Program-made: the position numbers and the translations under genes
Notes under the pieces: model-generated
What the model was told of the DNA's origin: nothing
Seen by the model: only the letters and a program-made list of their open reading frames with translations
Database searches by the model: none
NCBI GenBank assembly: GCA_037349315.1
Contig: JBAIAC010000048.1
Span: forward strand, 37,636,501 to 37,700,500
Direction: 5' to 3'
From: Chelydra serpentina
Lineage: Eukaryota > Chordata > Testudines > Chelydridae
DNA: 64,000 nt
Shown here: piece after piece, positions 11,696 through 22,835 of the stretch
Position numbering within the stretch: position 1 is the first letter of the stretch
Layout: every line of letters starts with the position of its first letter

Positions 11696-13251
11696 GGAAA
11701 ATAAAGCAGGTAGAGATGGAGGAGAACTAAATAGCACCTCTCTTTCTTTCTTTGTAGTAAATGTCCAAGTTAAGAATACCCCACCTAACACTGTTTTTCT
11801 AACTCAAGCTCCAAGGACCCCTTAAAGGACAATATTGGAATCTTTTCTTCTTTGTTTGGAAGTTAAGAAAAAGATCAGAACCTGGGGCAACTGTACCTTT
11901 ACAGTTTCTGATTCTGTCTCAGATCGTCACATACCAGTACAACTCCCAGTGACTTTAACAGGAGTTGCATGGAAATATTTGAGGGCAGATGATGGCCTTT
12001 GGGTTTTGCTATAGTTTACATATCTGGAAGTGTTAGAATATATGGGCATAATATCTGAATAACAGGGTTATATTCAAGTACTTTTTAGTGTCTATTGAAT
12101 TCATGGAAGCCATTGTCTCATATTTTACTGGATGACCATTGAGTCTATTACTGTATCAACACTGCAAGGAGAATTATTATCTGTATTTATTATTCTACTA
12201 GCCAGCCATTAGCATTAGCATTTAAACGTGTTGGGCCCAATTCTATCTTCACATATACATGCACTATTCCCACTGAGTGCAATGGAATTTCCACAGATGT
12301 ATCTGGCTTTGGACCCCCAATACAGATTTGGACCCCAATACAGAAAAAAAAAGCTGGTTTTATCTGAGTGATTTAAATATCACATTTCCTCTTTTATTTA
12401 CTATGCAGTATATTTAGTTGAAAGCTTGGAGTCATGACTAAGAAGTGAAACTGGGAGAGATGATTGGTAAACGTATGTGCCATTCTATGAAAAATCCAAA
12501 TTAATCTCAATGAAAATTTTTAGAAGGCATGAGAATTTTTCATTTTGTTCAAAAATATTTCTGGAAATGTGATTTTTCAATAATAAAAATCAAAACAATG
12601 AAATAAAAATGTTAATTTCGTTCAATTTTGAATAGAATTTTATTCTTTTTTGAAAATTAAACATATTGTTATGTTTTCTTTTATGTGTTCCTCCTTCCTG
12701 ATTCCCTTTTTCTCTCTCTTCCTCCCCTCACACTGGAAAAAGGGGGAGAAAGTAAAAGATGGAGAGAGAGTGGGGAAAAACATGAAAGAAATGCCCCCTC
12801 CTACTCTCTTTCACTTTTTCTATTCTTAGGTGATTTTCAAAATTTCTTAGCAGTACAGATCTCTTGGCAATTACTTTAATTTTAGATTCTTTCTAGTCAT
12901 CTTTGCATGCATCTTGTGAAACAAAATTGTTGCAGCCTTTCCAAGTGACACTAAACATTGAACCATTGGGGTCTGATCTGGCAAAGAGTCTGCTAAATCT
13001 TCTGAGCCTGGCAAAGATTCTACTAAATGTGTGTTTGCTCAAAACATGTTATCTAAAGCAACATTAAGCAAGCTCAATGAACATAAATGTGCCCATTCTC
13101 TGTTACTGGCACATTCTAATGAAGTATTCTCGGAGTCAACATATTTTGGTGAGAAGTTAGCTCAGTAGCTAGATTTACAGAGGCAATAGTTAATTGAGCT
13201 CAGTATCTGAAGGGCATTTCAGGTTTCCGTCAAGAAAGTTACTTTCTATGA
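11696..13251. other. Unique non-coding DNA with one MITE-like half
   Basis: A degraded palindromic repeat lies at about 12,233-12,317 (GGGCCCAATTCTATCTTCACA opposed by GTATCTGGCTTTGGACCC around an AGTGCAATGG core). The rest is AT-rich, with purine- and pyrimidine-rich patches near 12,700-12,800, and holds nothing recognisable. Confidence 0.4.
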
Positions 13252-13435
13252 GGGGGGAGGGATAGCTCAGTGGTTTGAGCATTGGCCTGCTAAACCCAGG
13301 GTTGTGAGTTCAATCCTTGAGGGGGCCATTTGGGGATCTGGGGCAAAAATTAGGGATTGGTCCTGCTTTGAGCAGGGGGTTGGACTAGATGACCTACTAA
13401 GGTCCCTTCCAACCCTGATATTCTATGATTCTATG
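13252..13435 (+). mobile_element. Cry-type tRNA-derived SINE
   Basis: The head carries a pol III A box (TAGCTCAGTGGTTTGAGCA) and a B box-like motif (GTGAGTTCAATCCT) spaced as in a tRNA. These are followed by the tRNA-unrelated body (GGGGGCCATTTGGGGATCTGG, GATTGGTCCTGCTTTGAGCA, GGGGTTGGACTAGATGACCT) and a CR1-like tail ending in TTCTATGATTCTATG. This is the layout of the Cry SINE family of cryptodiran turtles, presumed to be moved by CR1 reverse transcriptase because of the shared 3' octamer repeat. The copy is nearly intact. TTTCTATG directly upstream may be a short target repeat, but it cannot be told apart from the tail motif. Confidence 0.92.
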
Positions 13436-14845
13436 TGGTACAGGCACATCTGACAGACTGGATAAGAAAATATGGAGGCTAATGAATATGGAGGTTTTAT
13501 TTAACAAAGGATGTATTTTGATTTATACATAAGAACTGAGACACAGTTAATAACTAGCTGAGAGAACTGATGGCATGTGACAGCCAGATTTAACTCCAGC
13601 CTGTCATTCATTCTCCAGTAAATATATTTTTTAAAGAGTAAGGAAGAGCTTTTCCACTTTCCCTACACAGCACGATTCTCCTTCCAACACTCCTCTGCAC
13701 TGGGGCTTGTTTTAGTCACAAATCTACCTCCATCCCACACAAACCTAATATACTTTCATTTTTACTGTAGCTTACCACAGAAATGTTGGCACATGAAACT
13801 GAGGCTCCAGATAGTGTTACTAATGCTGGAGAAATGAATCCCACATTGCTTAAAGCCCCCTGTGTTGTTATGTCTGCTGTTCTTCACACTGGGATCCATT
13901 TAATGTGGTCCCTCATATCTGGGGCCTTGGAAGACCTGGTCCAAACACATTACGGGAGCCCTGCAGGCCCATCTGCTAAGAAGACCTCACTTACCATTTA
14001 ATCATTCTGTTTTCCCCCCCACCCATCCTTACAACTGAAAGTGTGCGTGCATGTGTGGAGAGGGCACAGAGGGAAGAAGAGAGGAATTTAGAAGTCAGGA
14101 CAGGAAGTAAGCAGCCATGGAGCACTATAACAATATTATTCAGTGGCAGTAGCCTGTTGGTTGGTTTCTGAAGCAAGGAAAATAGCCAACAGGTAAGGCT
14201 GCCAGACAAGAGAGGAGAATTCTTACCACCTCCCCTCCCCCACCACACAGGCACTCAGCCATCCAATACCCTCACTTCCCTTTCCCTAGTGTCTCACCCC
14301 AGAGGTCTCCACAGGGATCGTGGGGCAGACAGCAGGCAGCGCCAAACCAACCAGCTGGGTCTGAGCGGCAGCCAGAGCTTGCTCTGTTCAAAAACCAGAG
14401 CTTGCTCATTGACTCTGTTTAAGCTAGAGGAAAAGTGAAGTGCATGGGCATAACTGACTGTATGTGGGACTGCTCCCAATCTGGGGCTCCCTACCACTCA
14501 GGTTACATGCTCTACGCAAACCACAGCAGTGCCTCTGCCTTGTGCATTTTAAACACTGACATTGGTCGTCTATCTGGCAATATCTTTCTCTGGGCAGATT
14601 TCTGTAAGGGAGAAAGTTGGGGACGTGTGTACGTACACATATGAGAGCAATAGATAGAGCTTGCAACCCCTCGACTCACCACATTCTCTTTCCCACAACA
14701 AAAGTGCAACTCTGGTGCAACTATTCTGTACGTTGTTTCTTCTTGTTAGAACATACTGTCTCCTCAGGACCAAGATAGGAAAAATAACAGGCATTCAGAA
14801 TACTTACCAGCCAGGTTGCCCTGTCTGTGGATAAAGACAAACGAC
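13436..14845. other. Non-coding DNA, no recognised feature
   Basis: Several ORFs overlap on both strands at 13,783-14,794. None shows a recognisable domain and they read through each other in conflicting frames, so I treat them as chance. Confidence 0.4.
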
Positions 14846-15106
14846 TGAAGGTGTGTCTACGTTACCACTCATGTTAGTATAACTTTCGTCACTCAGGTAT
14901 GTGAATAAGCCACCCCCCGCCCCAAGCAGCAAGTTACACTGACCTAAGTGTCCGTGTGGACAGCCCTATCTCGGTGGGAGAGTTTCTTGTGTAGACATAG
15001 CTACCATCTCTCGGAGGGGTGGGGGTGGCTTAATTAAGTCGACAGGAGAGCTCTCTCCTGTTGGCTTGGAGCGGCTACACTGGAGCGTTATAAGTGTAGC
15101 CATAGG
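14846..15106. mobile_element. Palindromic non-autonomous DNA element
   Basis: The left end (GGTGTGTCTACGTTACCA) and right end (GCGTTATAAGTGTAGCCAT) are imperfect inverted repeats. Internal hairpins include AATAAGCCACCCCC opposed by GGGGGTGGCTTAATTAAG, and AGGAGAGCTCTCTCCT beside GTCGACA. The composition and GTCGACAGGAGAGCTCTC core match a common turtle MITE family also represented, in a different version, at 6,490-6,765. The superfamily is not certain. Confidence 0.6.
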
Positions 15107-15114
15107 CAGAGTCA

Positions 15115-15766
15115 GAATATCACAGACTGGAGATAGGTGCTCTGCATCCATTCACTCAGGAGACATCTTATTGAATAGAGGTTTTTTTTCATGCAAGATT
15201 GGATCCTGGGTCCTATGAAGCCAGCCAGCTCTGTAACAGACTGACCTGTGTGTGTGTAGGGGGGAGGGGATGGGAACTAACTTTACTAGATAGAAAAGAT
15301 AACTATTAATAAATGTAGGCCCAAGTTCATGATTTATGATTTTGTTTTGTATTGTACTCATTTGTTTCCATCACTCTCTCTTGTTTATAATGGAAGCTCT
15401 ATTCTTTCTTACAATAAAACAAAAGAAGGTTTATTTCAGTGCCCACAAGTGCTGTGTGTTACACAGGAGTGGCGATTTAAAGTAAAATTGGGGTACTCTG
15501 CCCCTTTTGGGGGCAGAGGATCTAGGAATGCTCCGAGTAGCCAGTGTCAGGGGCTCGCTATCACAGGAGAATGGTTCAAGGGGACTCGGGACCTGGAGTG
15601 CACCTATTAACCCGCAAGACAAAGACAGGGCTGTCATCACCCAGTGCTTGAAAAGCTGTTGGTGACAGGGCACTAGTATCCAGATACCACAGGCAAGAGT
15701 CCGTCTCACTAGAGGAAGGCAGTAACAAGGTGACGCACAATCCTGGGTACCCCAAGAACCATCACA
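15115..15766 (+). mobile_element. Probable endogenous retrovirus-type LTR (solo)
   Basis: The right half has LTR architecture on the plus strand. It has a polyadenylation signal AATAAA (in ACAATAAAACAAAAG, about 15,413), a downstream GT-rich element (GTGCTGTGTGTTACAC), and a U5-like stretch ending CCCCAAGAACCATCACA at 15,766, consistent with a terminal CA. The text resembles an LTR that I recall as recurrent in turtle genomes. No internal viral gene flanks it on either side, so it is most likely a solo LTR. The 5' boundary (the expected TG) and the flanking duplication are not resolved. Confidence 0.45.
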
Positions 15767-16695
15767 ATGTCACCCTTAGCGTGCGTGATTCCACATGATC
15801 CTGAGATTCTAGTGTTTCAATGGGTACTAATGTGCCTTTTAGGCTTCAGTAGTATGTTATTTTACTGGAATTCCTTCTCTAGACCTGAATGCTTTTATAT
15901 ATTGCATTGTTTATATGAATTACTCTATTGATCCTTTGAAAATTGATTTTAAAAATATATATACGCTTGGTCTTAGCCTAGCAACACAGCCATGCAGCCT
16001 GGCCCCAACAATTATTGGTGGTCTCTCTGGGAAGGAGGAAAAAAAGAAGACAACTTTAGAATCACATTCTACTAACTCAGTAACTACCATTGGCAGGGAT
16101 TGACTGTGAGGCTGATCTCAGCTATTATTGTGCTTGGCTCGCTCTCAGCATGACTCACTGCAGACAATATATAACACCTCTCACAAGAGGAATGAACAGT
16201 AAATACTTGGCCCTGGATTTTTTTTAATCTTGTCAGGTTTTCCCTGATTTGTATCCTTTATCCTAGCCCTTGTGCTATATAAGCTTCTCAAAGTTAATGT
16301 CCATAACACCACCACCCACTGGTAGCAGCAGGCTGTTCTGCCACTGTAGGGTTCTCACTGCAAAGATGTACAATGCCAGCCATTATTCAGAAACGGTATG
16401 TGTTAACCTAGTGGCACAAGGTTGCTCAAACACCTTCCCTCTGGTTTTTCTTTTCTCTGGGGGGGCAACTGCTATTATAGGCAGGGAATCTTTTCCTTTG
16501 CTGTACCAGCAGGCTAGTTTGGGAAGAAAATATTATGGCCACAATGGAACTGAGCCAAAGCTGTTCAAAATTAAAAATGCAAACACTCTACGGAACATAT
16601 TGTACAATTAACAGCTTAGTCTGAACATGGGCAGTGGTTATTTTAACCTGCATTTTTAACTAATGTAATAAGTCTTGGTTTCCATCTGTATTTGC
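15767..16695. other. Non-coding DNA, no recognised feature
   Basis: The 113-codon ORF at 16,270-16,611 has no recognisable motif and lies next to a tandem duplication. It is not supported as a gene. Confidence 0.4.
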
Positions 16696-16850
16696 TATTA
16701 TGGTACATTACAACTGCCAAGTGAGTAGTAAGCCATGAACACCAACTAATGAATAACCTGGTAATACCATGTGCCAAGGGATATTATGGTACTTTACAAC
16801 GGCAAAGTGAGTCGTAAATCATGAACAACAACTAATGAATAACATGGTGA
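16696..16850. repeat. Two-copy tandem duplication, 86-bp period
   Basis: TATTATGGTACATTACAACTG at 16,696 recurs as TATTATGGTACTTTACAACGG at 16,782. The following CAAGTGAGTAGTAAGCCATGAACACC and ACTAATGAATAACCTGG recur as CAAAGTGAGTCGTAAATCATGAACAAC and ACTAATGAATAACATGG. Divergence is roughly one base in ten, so this is an old local duplication. Confidence 0.8.
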
Positions 16851-17126
16851 AGCAAGGGATTAAAATGATAATGTCTTCCCAAACTTGCACTGGGCCAATG
16901 ACTACAGTGGAAACGCGTCAACCTTGGGGTCAGTGTGTGTAGTGCCATGGATTGTTTTTGTGCAGCTCCCTCTGGGTAGAGCTGACTGGAGGATGACAAT
17001 TCCCTGTTGTGGCAACTTTTGAAATTTGTTTTCATGCTGCATTAGAACAAAATTAAGACCTTTACACCATTTTCACAAGAATGGAATTGTGTCAAAATGT
17101 CCATTTTTGGAGCAAAACCTGAGCAT

Positions 17127-17288
17127 TGATGGTTAGGATACTGGCCTGAGATGTAGGGAGACCCAGGTTAAATCCCTACCTTTCCTGATTCAGAGCTAAG
17201 TTTTTCCTGCCAGCTCATTCTGGAATCAGGCAGAGCAGAGACCTTCAACTTCCATATCCCAGGTCACTGCTCTAACCATGTGGCTATA
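17127..17288. repeat. Palindromic tRNA-like repeat
   Basis: The left arm reads GATGGTTAGGATACTGGCC, then GAGACCCAGGTTAAATCCC, which resembles a pol III A box and B box. The right arm, read on the minus strand, gives ATGGTTAGAGCAGTGACC followed by GGGATATGG and a CTGCTCTGCCTGATTCC segment, matching the left arm's CTTTCCTGATTCAGAG. The repeat is therefore an inverted dimer of a tRNA-related SINE-like head. It has no coding role. Confidence 0.6.
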
Positions 17289-17382
17289 GCGTATGAGCAT
17301 GCACCTCTCTCAAACGCACACATTTGCGAGTGAAGCTGAGTGGGGTTGCTTTGCTGTTCTCTCTTTTGGGGACATGAGGTTT

Positions 17383-17407
17383 TGTGTGTGTGTGTGTGTG
17401 TGTGTGT
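17383..17407. repeat. (TG)n microsatellite
   Basis: About 12 TG units, directly before the Tx1-type relic. Confidence 0.9.
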
Positions 17408-17535
17408 TTAGTTTTATAGCTGTTGTGGGTTTAAGTTCAGGATTTCTTTCAGCCCAGAGGGACGGAGGCCTCAGTTTGTTGTGGATTCTGAGGGTTTAAC
17501 CTGTGGCCATGGGTTGCAGATTTTGCCTCCAAACT

Positions 17536-17643
17536 GCCTCTGTGGAGGAGCATGTTCTAGCTGTAGGGAAGGTGGAAATTGAAAATGTGAGGTATACCTC
17601 CCGCATGAGCAAGGCTGTTTTTGTGTGTGTTGCCATGTGTTGA
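17536..17643 (+). pseudogene. Tx1-type LINE ORF1 remnant
   Basis: Thirty-five sense codons end in TGA. The readable part, SVEEHVLAVG, then IENVRYTSRMSKAVFV, resembles the N-terminal part of Tx1-clade ORF1 proteins (family pattern: a VEExLLAVG segment followed by SASRMNKAVVVF). In intact elements ORF1 encodes the nucleic-acid-binding gag-like protein. Here only this block survives before the sequence jumps to ORF2 material near 17,740. Identification is from recall of the family pattern. Confidence 0.6.
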
Positions 17644-17739
17644 GCAGGTGGCTCTGGGGGCAGGGCGGTTATTTTTGGGAAGCCTGAGTTGCCTCAAAGG
17701 ATGATTTCCACTCCTGGAGGCAATGGTGCAAGGTGGGTA

Positions 17740-20640
17740 AAGTTAATATTAAATGTTTTTTGTCAGCAGTACACGCAGCAGACATTCATGGGCCTTTGCT
17801 GGAGTATGGAGGAGTTAGCACCGGGGATTGTGGGATTTGAAAGAGTCTTTCATGACACTAATGATGCTGGGTTGTATGAGAGCTTGCAATATAAAAGCCA
17901 GCTCTTGTGGGACCTGTTGAATAGCAAAGTTCAGGGTGCACTGGCTAGGGGCTGATTTTAGGGCTTTTCTCAAATTGATGCACCTACTCAGTTTTAATTC
18001 AGCCTGGAAAAGACATGTGCAGAGTGGAAGATGACTCTCCACTTCAAGATGTCATCGGTCCAAGAACATTCAGGTCTTGTGGGGATTAGGAACTTTGCTG
18101 TGATTTTTTTTCTCAAACCTGTATGTCTCAGAGCATGTGTGGCCATCTTAGATTCAGTGGCTCCTTGAGGATCGTGATAGGATCTCAATGCTGGGTGTGG
18201 ACAGACTTGAACAAGACCTGACACTCTCAAAATTGACTTCAGCCCTAAATTGCTGTGCTCCATGGAAGGCACCTGGTATTGATGGGTTGCCTGTTGAGTT
18301 TTACAAAGCCCGTTGGACCCTTCTGGGACCTGACTTGCTCCAAGTTTTTCAGGAGTGTATCAGAGAAGATATTGCCACTCAGTTATCATCAAGTGGCTCT
18401 TCTTCCCTAAGAAGGGAGACCTTGGAGAGGTGACAAATTGGAGACTTGTGGCCCTGCTTTGCTCAGATTAAAAACTTTTTTGAAAGGCCTTTGTAAATAG
18501 ATGAAAACTGTGAAAACTCTCATCAGATCTAGTGCATCCCTAACAGGTCAATTTTTGATAAAATTTTCCTATCACGGGATGTAATTTCAACCTTAAAATG
18601 TTTGAATTGCATTTTGGGTTGATTTCCCTTGATCGCAACAAGGCTTTTGATCATTTATATCATGGCTTTATGTTTTGTGCCCTTTGTGCTTAAGTTGAAT
18701 GATGTTTTGAGAAGCTCCTTTTCAGCCTTTAGGGGCATCAGACAGGGTTGTTCCCTTTTTGGATCATTATATGCTTTTTCTATCAAGCCTCAGTTATGCA
18801 CGTTGCAAAAGTGCCTTTCTGGTCTTTCCCTCTTCCAGCTTGTACTCTGGTGAAAGTTGTCACATATGCTAATGATATGACTGTTTATTATTCATTATTG
18901 AGATGTCCAACTTTTGACTGCATATCAATGCTCTTTTGAGAAGGCTTCCTCAGCTTGCATGAACTGTAGGAAGAACGACACCCTCCTGCTATGGGCTTGG
19001 GTGATTTCCTGTCCCCTCCCCCTTTGCCAAGAGGCTATTGTGGAGCTGAACTGACTTTAAGACACTGGACATTATGCTGGGACCAGATGGTATTTTGAGT
19101 TGGACTTGGGAGGGAGTTATGGAAAAATTGGAGGGGCGGTTGCAAAGGTGGAAGGGATGTTTGCCTCGACACTCATTCCAAGGGCAGATGTTAGTCATTA
19201 AAAGTGTAATTGCCTCTGTGTTGTGGCATAAGTGCATAGTTTTGGATCCTCTCCACAGTTTTTTAGAAAACGTTCAGAAGGTTCTTTTGGCCATCATTGG
19301 CTGAGGCAGTGTGTTCTGTACTTGGCTGTTGCAAAAGCGGCGAGGGGTCATGGTTGATCTTTTGATCAGAGTTGCTTCTTTTCAGTTACAGTTTCGGCCG
19401 CAGCTGTTTGTGGAGGATCCTGTTCCTTGGAAGCAACTAGCCATTGCTTTTCTTCAGCCGGTAGGGGATTTGGGTTTTGATTAGGAACTTTTTTTTGGGG
19501 GGGGGGCTCACAGTTGCCTCAATGGTGAGGTGTTACCTGGTTGTTATCAAAGCCTTTTTAACATGTGGAGATTTTTTTTTAAGCTGAGGCCACAGGATAG
19601 GTGCCTGGAGTTCCCATAACTGCATGCTGAACCCCGTTTATAGCCTTGCTGTGAGGATTCCTAGTCTAATTTCTTCCCTTATTGCAGCAGGTGCAAGAAA
19701 ACTGATTCATTTAATTGATTTTTTATTAATTTTACCTGGTTCGCAGCAGATACCTTAGTTACCAAGCTTGGTTTCATTCCGTTTGCTGGGTTTCTTGGTT
19801 TTTAGCAGTGGTGGAATCAGCTCATCCTAAGGGCAGTATTGCCGGGCTAGACAGTTGTCTTCTCGAGTGAGCCATTTCCAATTACACCCATGTTTCTATT
19901 TTCTTGCATGTTGCGGATTGGGATGTTGACAAGCCTGGCAACTTGTTTACCTTCAATGGGTTGTCTGAATTTACTTTTCAGAGCTTAGGCCACACGTCAC
20001 TATATATGCTTGCAGTACAGCTTCGTCATTTTCGAAGACTTGGTGATTATCCCGCTATGATATCAAGCTGACAGCTTCTAGTGATGGACTCCAGCCATCC
20101 AGCCTGGAGAACTGTATACAAGCTCCAGTTGTGAAGAGGATGGGTGATCGCCAATGGAGAAGTCTTCCCAGGGCTATTGCCACCAATGTGTTTGTGCATC
20201 GTTTTACTCTTAAAGTGTTTGTGTCATGTCCTTTTTTTGTGACACGGAGGAGACTTTTTTCATGTTTTTCTGATGTGTTCCAGGTTATGACCATAATTTG
20301 TTTTAATTCAGGCTATTTTTTTGGTTATTGTCCCTTGATTTTTCTCCTACTGTATTTATTTTTATTTTTAAGTATAGGTTCACAAATAGAGGCTTGCAAA
20401 CTTTATTTTGGGTCACACAAAGATGGCCATTTTAAAAAGTTGTTGGTGTAAGGTATTTGGTACTAGGGTTGCCTATATTCTTCAGTTCTTTTAGATTTGT
20501 AATTGTTTTATGCCTTCATCTGGAGCTTAGGTATTATATTCTTATAAGTGCTTTGGCTCAATATATTCAGTGGTGGCTATTGGAAATGCACTTTATACCG
20601 TTCTGGATGGGGGATTATTTTTGAATTTGTATTTTCTTGT
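17740..20640 (+). pseudogene. Tx1-type LINE ORF2 (reverse transcriptase) remnant
   Basis: Pieces in three plus frames line up with Tx1-clade ORF2. They are: the linker LLNSKVQGALARG (about 17,915-17,955); the RT palm start APWKAPGIDGLPVEFYKARW (about 18,256-18,320); ISLDRNKAFDH (about 18,623-18,655), where family members have a SLDQEKAFDR motif; FRGIRQGCSLFGSLYAF (about 18,728-18,780); and TYANDMTVYY (about 18,860-18,890). The catalytic YADD box is altered to YAND there. Thumb and distal pieces follow: SWTWEGVMEKLEGRLQRWK and the downstream VLWHKCIVLDP (19,090-19,250), VDLLIRVASFQLQF (about 19,350), then RQWRSLPRAIATNVFVHRF (about 20,149-20,205), and finally ACKLYFGSHKDGHFKK near 20,400. At least six frameshifts or stops separate them. 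The CPFC-type cysteine block reads CPFF here. Confidence 0.8.
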
Positions 20641-20690
20641 TTTTACTGTGTTTCTGTACTGATTTTATTAAAAGGGTTTTAAAAAGTTTC

Positions 20691-21715
20691 TTTTGCTCTC
20701 CCCCCTTCCCTAGATTAAAACTTAACCGAAACAGTATATTTTGGCAAATTTTTATTTTGTCAAAAATGTTCCATCCATCTCTACTTCTGGGCACTGATGT
20801 CTGTGAAAGTATGTTGCATCTATTTAGCATTCTTTGGCTTGAAGTGAGGCCTAGTAAGATGATGGCTGCAGAAAACTGGAAGAACTTTAGTAGACCCCTC
20901 TGGAGAATTATTATTTTAAGGAACATCTTGATACAGTGTTGAGGCCCATCTGTACAGGGCATAAATGTTTGCAGATTGCATGCTAAAGTGCTCAGAAAAC
21001 AAATGAACCAATACTCAAACCAGCAGTTACAACCATGAAGTTAAATCTTATATAGAATCCTCTCAAAGCTTGGATGAATTGGTGATGAAATAAAGTATGA
21101 GCTTGGAGTTCAATTGTTGTAAAATTGGAATAATGCAGTGGTAAATCAGGCCAAGTGTCTTAATAAAGCCAGGACAAATTTAGTGTTTTTTGTTAATAAT
21201 TTTGCACAAGAATTGTCACTTCCATTTCATGAGAGTTTGCAACACATCAAAGTTTGATGTCTCAGTTTGATTCAATAGTAATTTTCATATGACATGCAAA
21301 ACTATATTTTGGGTATATTTTTAATATAAATACCATCTCTAAACATGGGCCCATTTTTGCTCAGAAATTTTTGCAAGGAAACAGCCTATTGCCACTTAAA
21401 AATAGGTCACTTTTTTTTAAAAGGGAAGCATACTGTGAATCGGTCTATTATGTTCATCATAAAATGATAAAAAACAAAAAAAACCAAACATCCCTCCAAC
21501 CAAGCAATTAACATTATATTAAGTCTAGATAGATAGAATTTCAACTGTATTTATTGTTGAATTTTTGTTTGACCTATATAGATAGTATCACCTTTTTTTT
21601 TTAAAAAAAACACCACCTCTTCTGTGCACTATCATCATGATACAGAATTCAGCAGAGTATTCTGGAACATGAAATTAAAAGTAGAATAAATATTGGTTTA
21701 AAATTTACTTCACGA
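20691..21715. other. Unique AT-rich non-coding DNA
   Basis: No recognised repeat beyond poly-T and poly-A patches near 21,410 and 21,590. Confidence 0.4.
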
Positions 21716-21896
21716 ATGCCACAATTCAGCAAAGCATTTAAGCACATGCTTCATTTTAAATATGAAGCATGTGCTTACATCCCATTGATTTCAAAGGCTT
21801 GTGTAAGCATGTGTTTAAGTGGTTTGCTGAATAGGGATGTGCTTAATTATGTGCTTAAAACTAAGAGTGTGCTTACGTGCTTGGCTGAATCAGGGT
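21716..21896. repeat. Palindromic MITE (AATTCAGCAAAGC type)
   Basis: The termini ATGCCACAATTCAGCAAAGC and TTGGCTGAATCAGGGT are inverted. The interior repeats AAGCACATGCTTCA and GAAGCATGTGCTTA around CCCATTGATTTCAAAGG, and a third half copy (GTTTAAGTGGTTTGCTGAAT) follows. This is a widespread sauropsid palindromic repeat. The copy appears to be one full unit plus an extra right half, which explains its 181 bp. Confidence 0.7.
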
Positions 21897-22784
21897 CTAA
21901 AGACTCTTCAACTATCATCTACAGAGTGTTTTTTGGTGTAGTTTCCGTTCCTTAAAATATAATTGTTTTCCATTTTATGCTCATAAAGAAAATTTCTATA
22001 GATGGCATTTGACTCCAGTTGAGATCCATCATATTTTTGCTACTAGAGAGGGGCTCTGTTGGAGGGGTTGAAGAGAAAGGGGAACACGTTTGCACATGTG
22101 GTGATTATTAAAAAGATTAATCTTACGTCAAAATTCCAGCTTCCAAGGGATCCCCTGACCTGCTTACATAATGCTCCAGTAAAGGATCTACATTTTAAAC
22201 AGAATGACAAAGTAATATCCTTTTTATGGTTAGCAGCTAGACTCAGGATTGCATATTATTGGAAATGTGGGTGGGACCACTCCTCCTCTGGAATTGTAGT
22301 ATAGTAAAATATGCACGGTCCTTGTAATGGAAAAGACTCTACAGCAAGCATGTACACAAGAGAAGCACCAAAAACAGGATAAATATTTAGAAATTTGGCC
22401 ATCCTTTCTAGCATACTCCCCAGGGCTCCCCAGCCGGAATCTTTAGTCATGTTCTTTAAATATTAACTTGATCCTGAATAAGTAATGTACAGTGAAGTAT
22501 GTTAATGATTTATTGTAACGTTGCCTTAACAAAAAGTTTAAAAAAAATGTTTACTAGCACTATCCTTTTCATTTATCTGCAAGGAAATTTGTAGTTCTAC
22601 ACAGCAAGCACCAAGGAGAATAGAGAGATTCTGCTATACTTTATTCAATATCATGTTACAAGAAAACAGTTACAGCCGACAAACCATTACGTCTTTCATA
22701 ATACAGACAAATTACAAATTGTAACAAATGTCACATTTATTTTACTTACTGCTTACTATGCTGCTGTTCTGAAGTATGTGTGTG

Positions 22785-22835
<51 letters not shown>

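Larger units (their letters stand above)
17410..20690 (+). mobile_element. Degenerate Tx1-clade L1 LINE
   Basis: This is an about 3.3 kb relic of a non-LTR retrotransposon of the Tx1 group of L1. Translations of successive frames recover, in the family's order, an ORF1 scrap, the linker before RT, RT motifs, and a long C-terminal region ending in a degenerate Cys-rich block. The 3' end is uncertain. Homology to the ORF2 terminus stops near 20,640, followed by TTTTATTAAAAGGGTTTTAAAAAG. The endonuclease is missing (see findings). The copy is non-functional. Confidence 0.85.

Noticed and set aside
13252..13340. Functional tRNA gene
   Set aside because: The A- and B-box-like motifs belong to a SINE head. 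The acceptor stem does not close and the SINE body follows directly.
16696..16850. CRISPR-like or regulatory array
   Set aside because: Only two diverged units of 86 bp, without spacers. The genome is eukaryotic.
17127..17180. Functional tRNA gene
   Set aside because: The box-like motifs are degenerate, no cloverleaf closes, and the segment is one arm of a palindrome.
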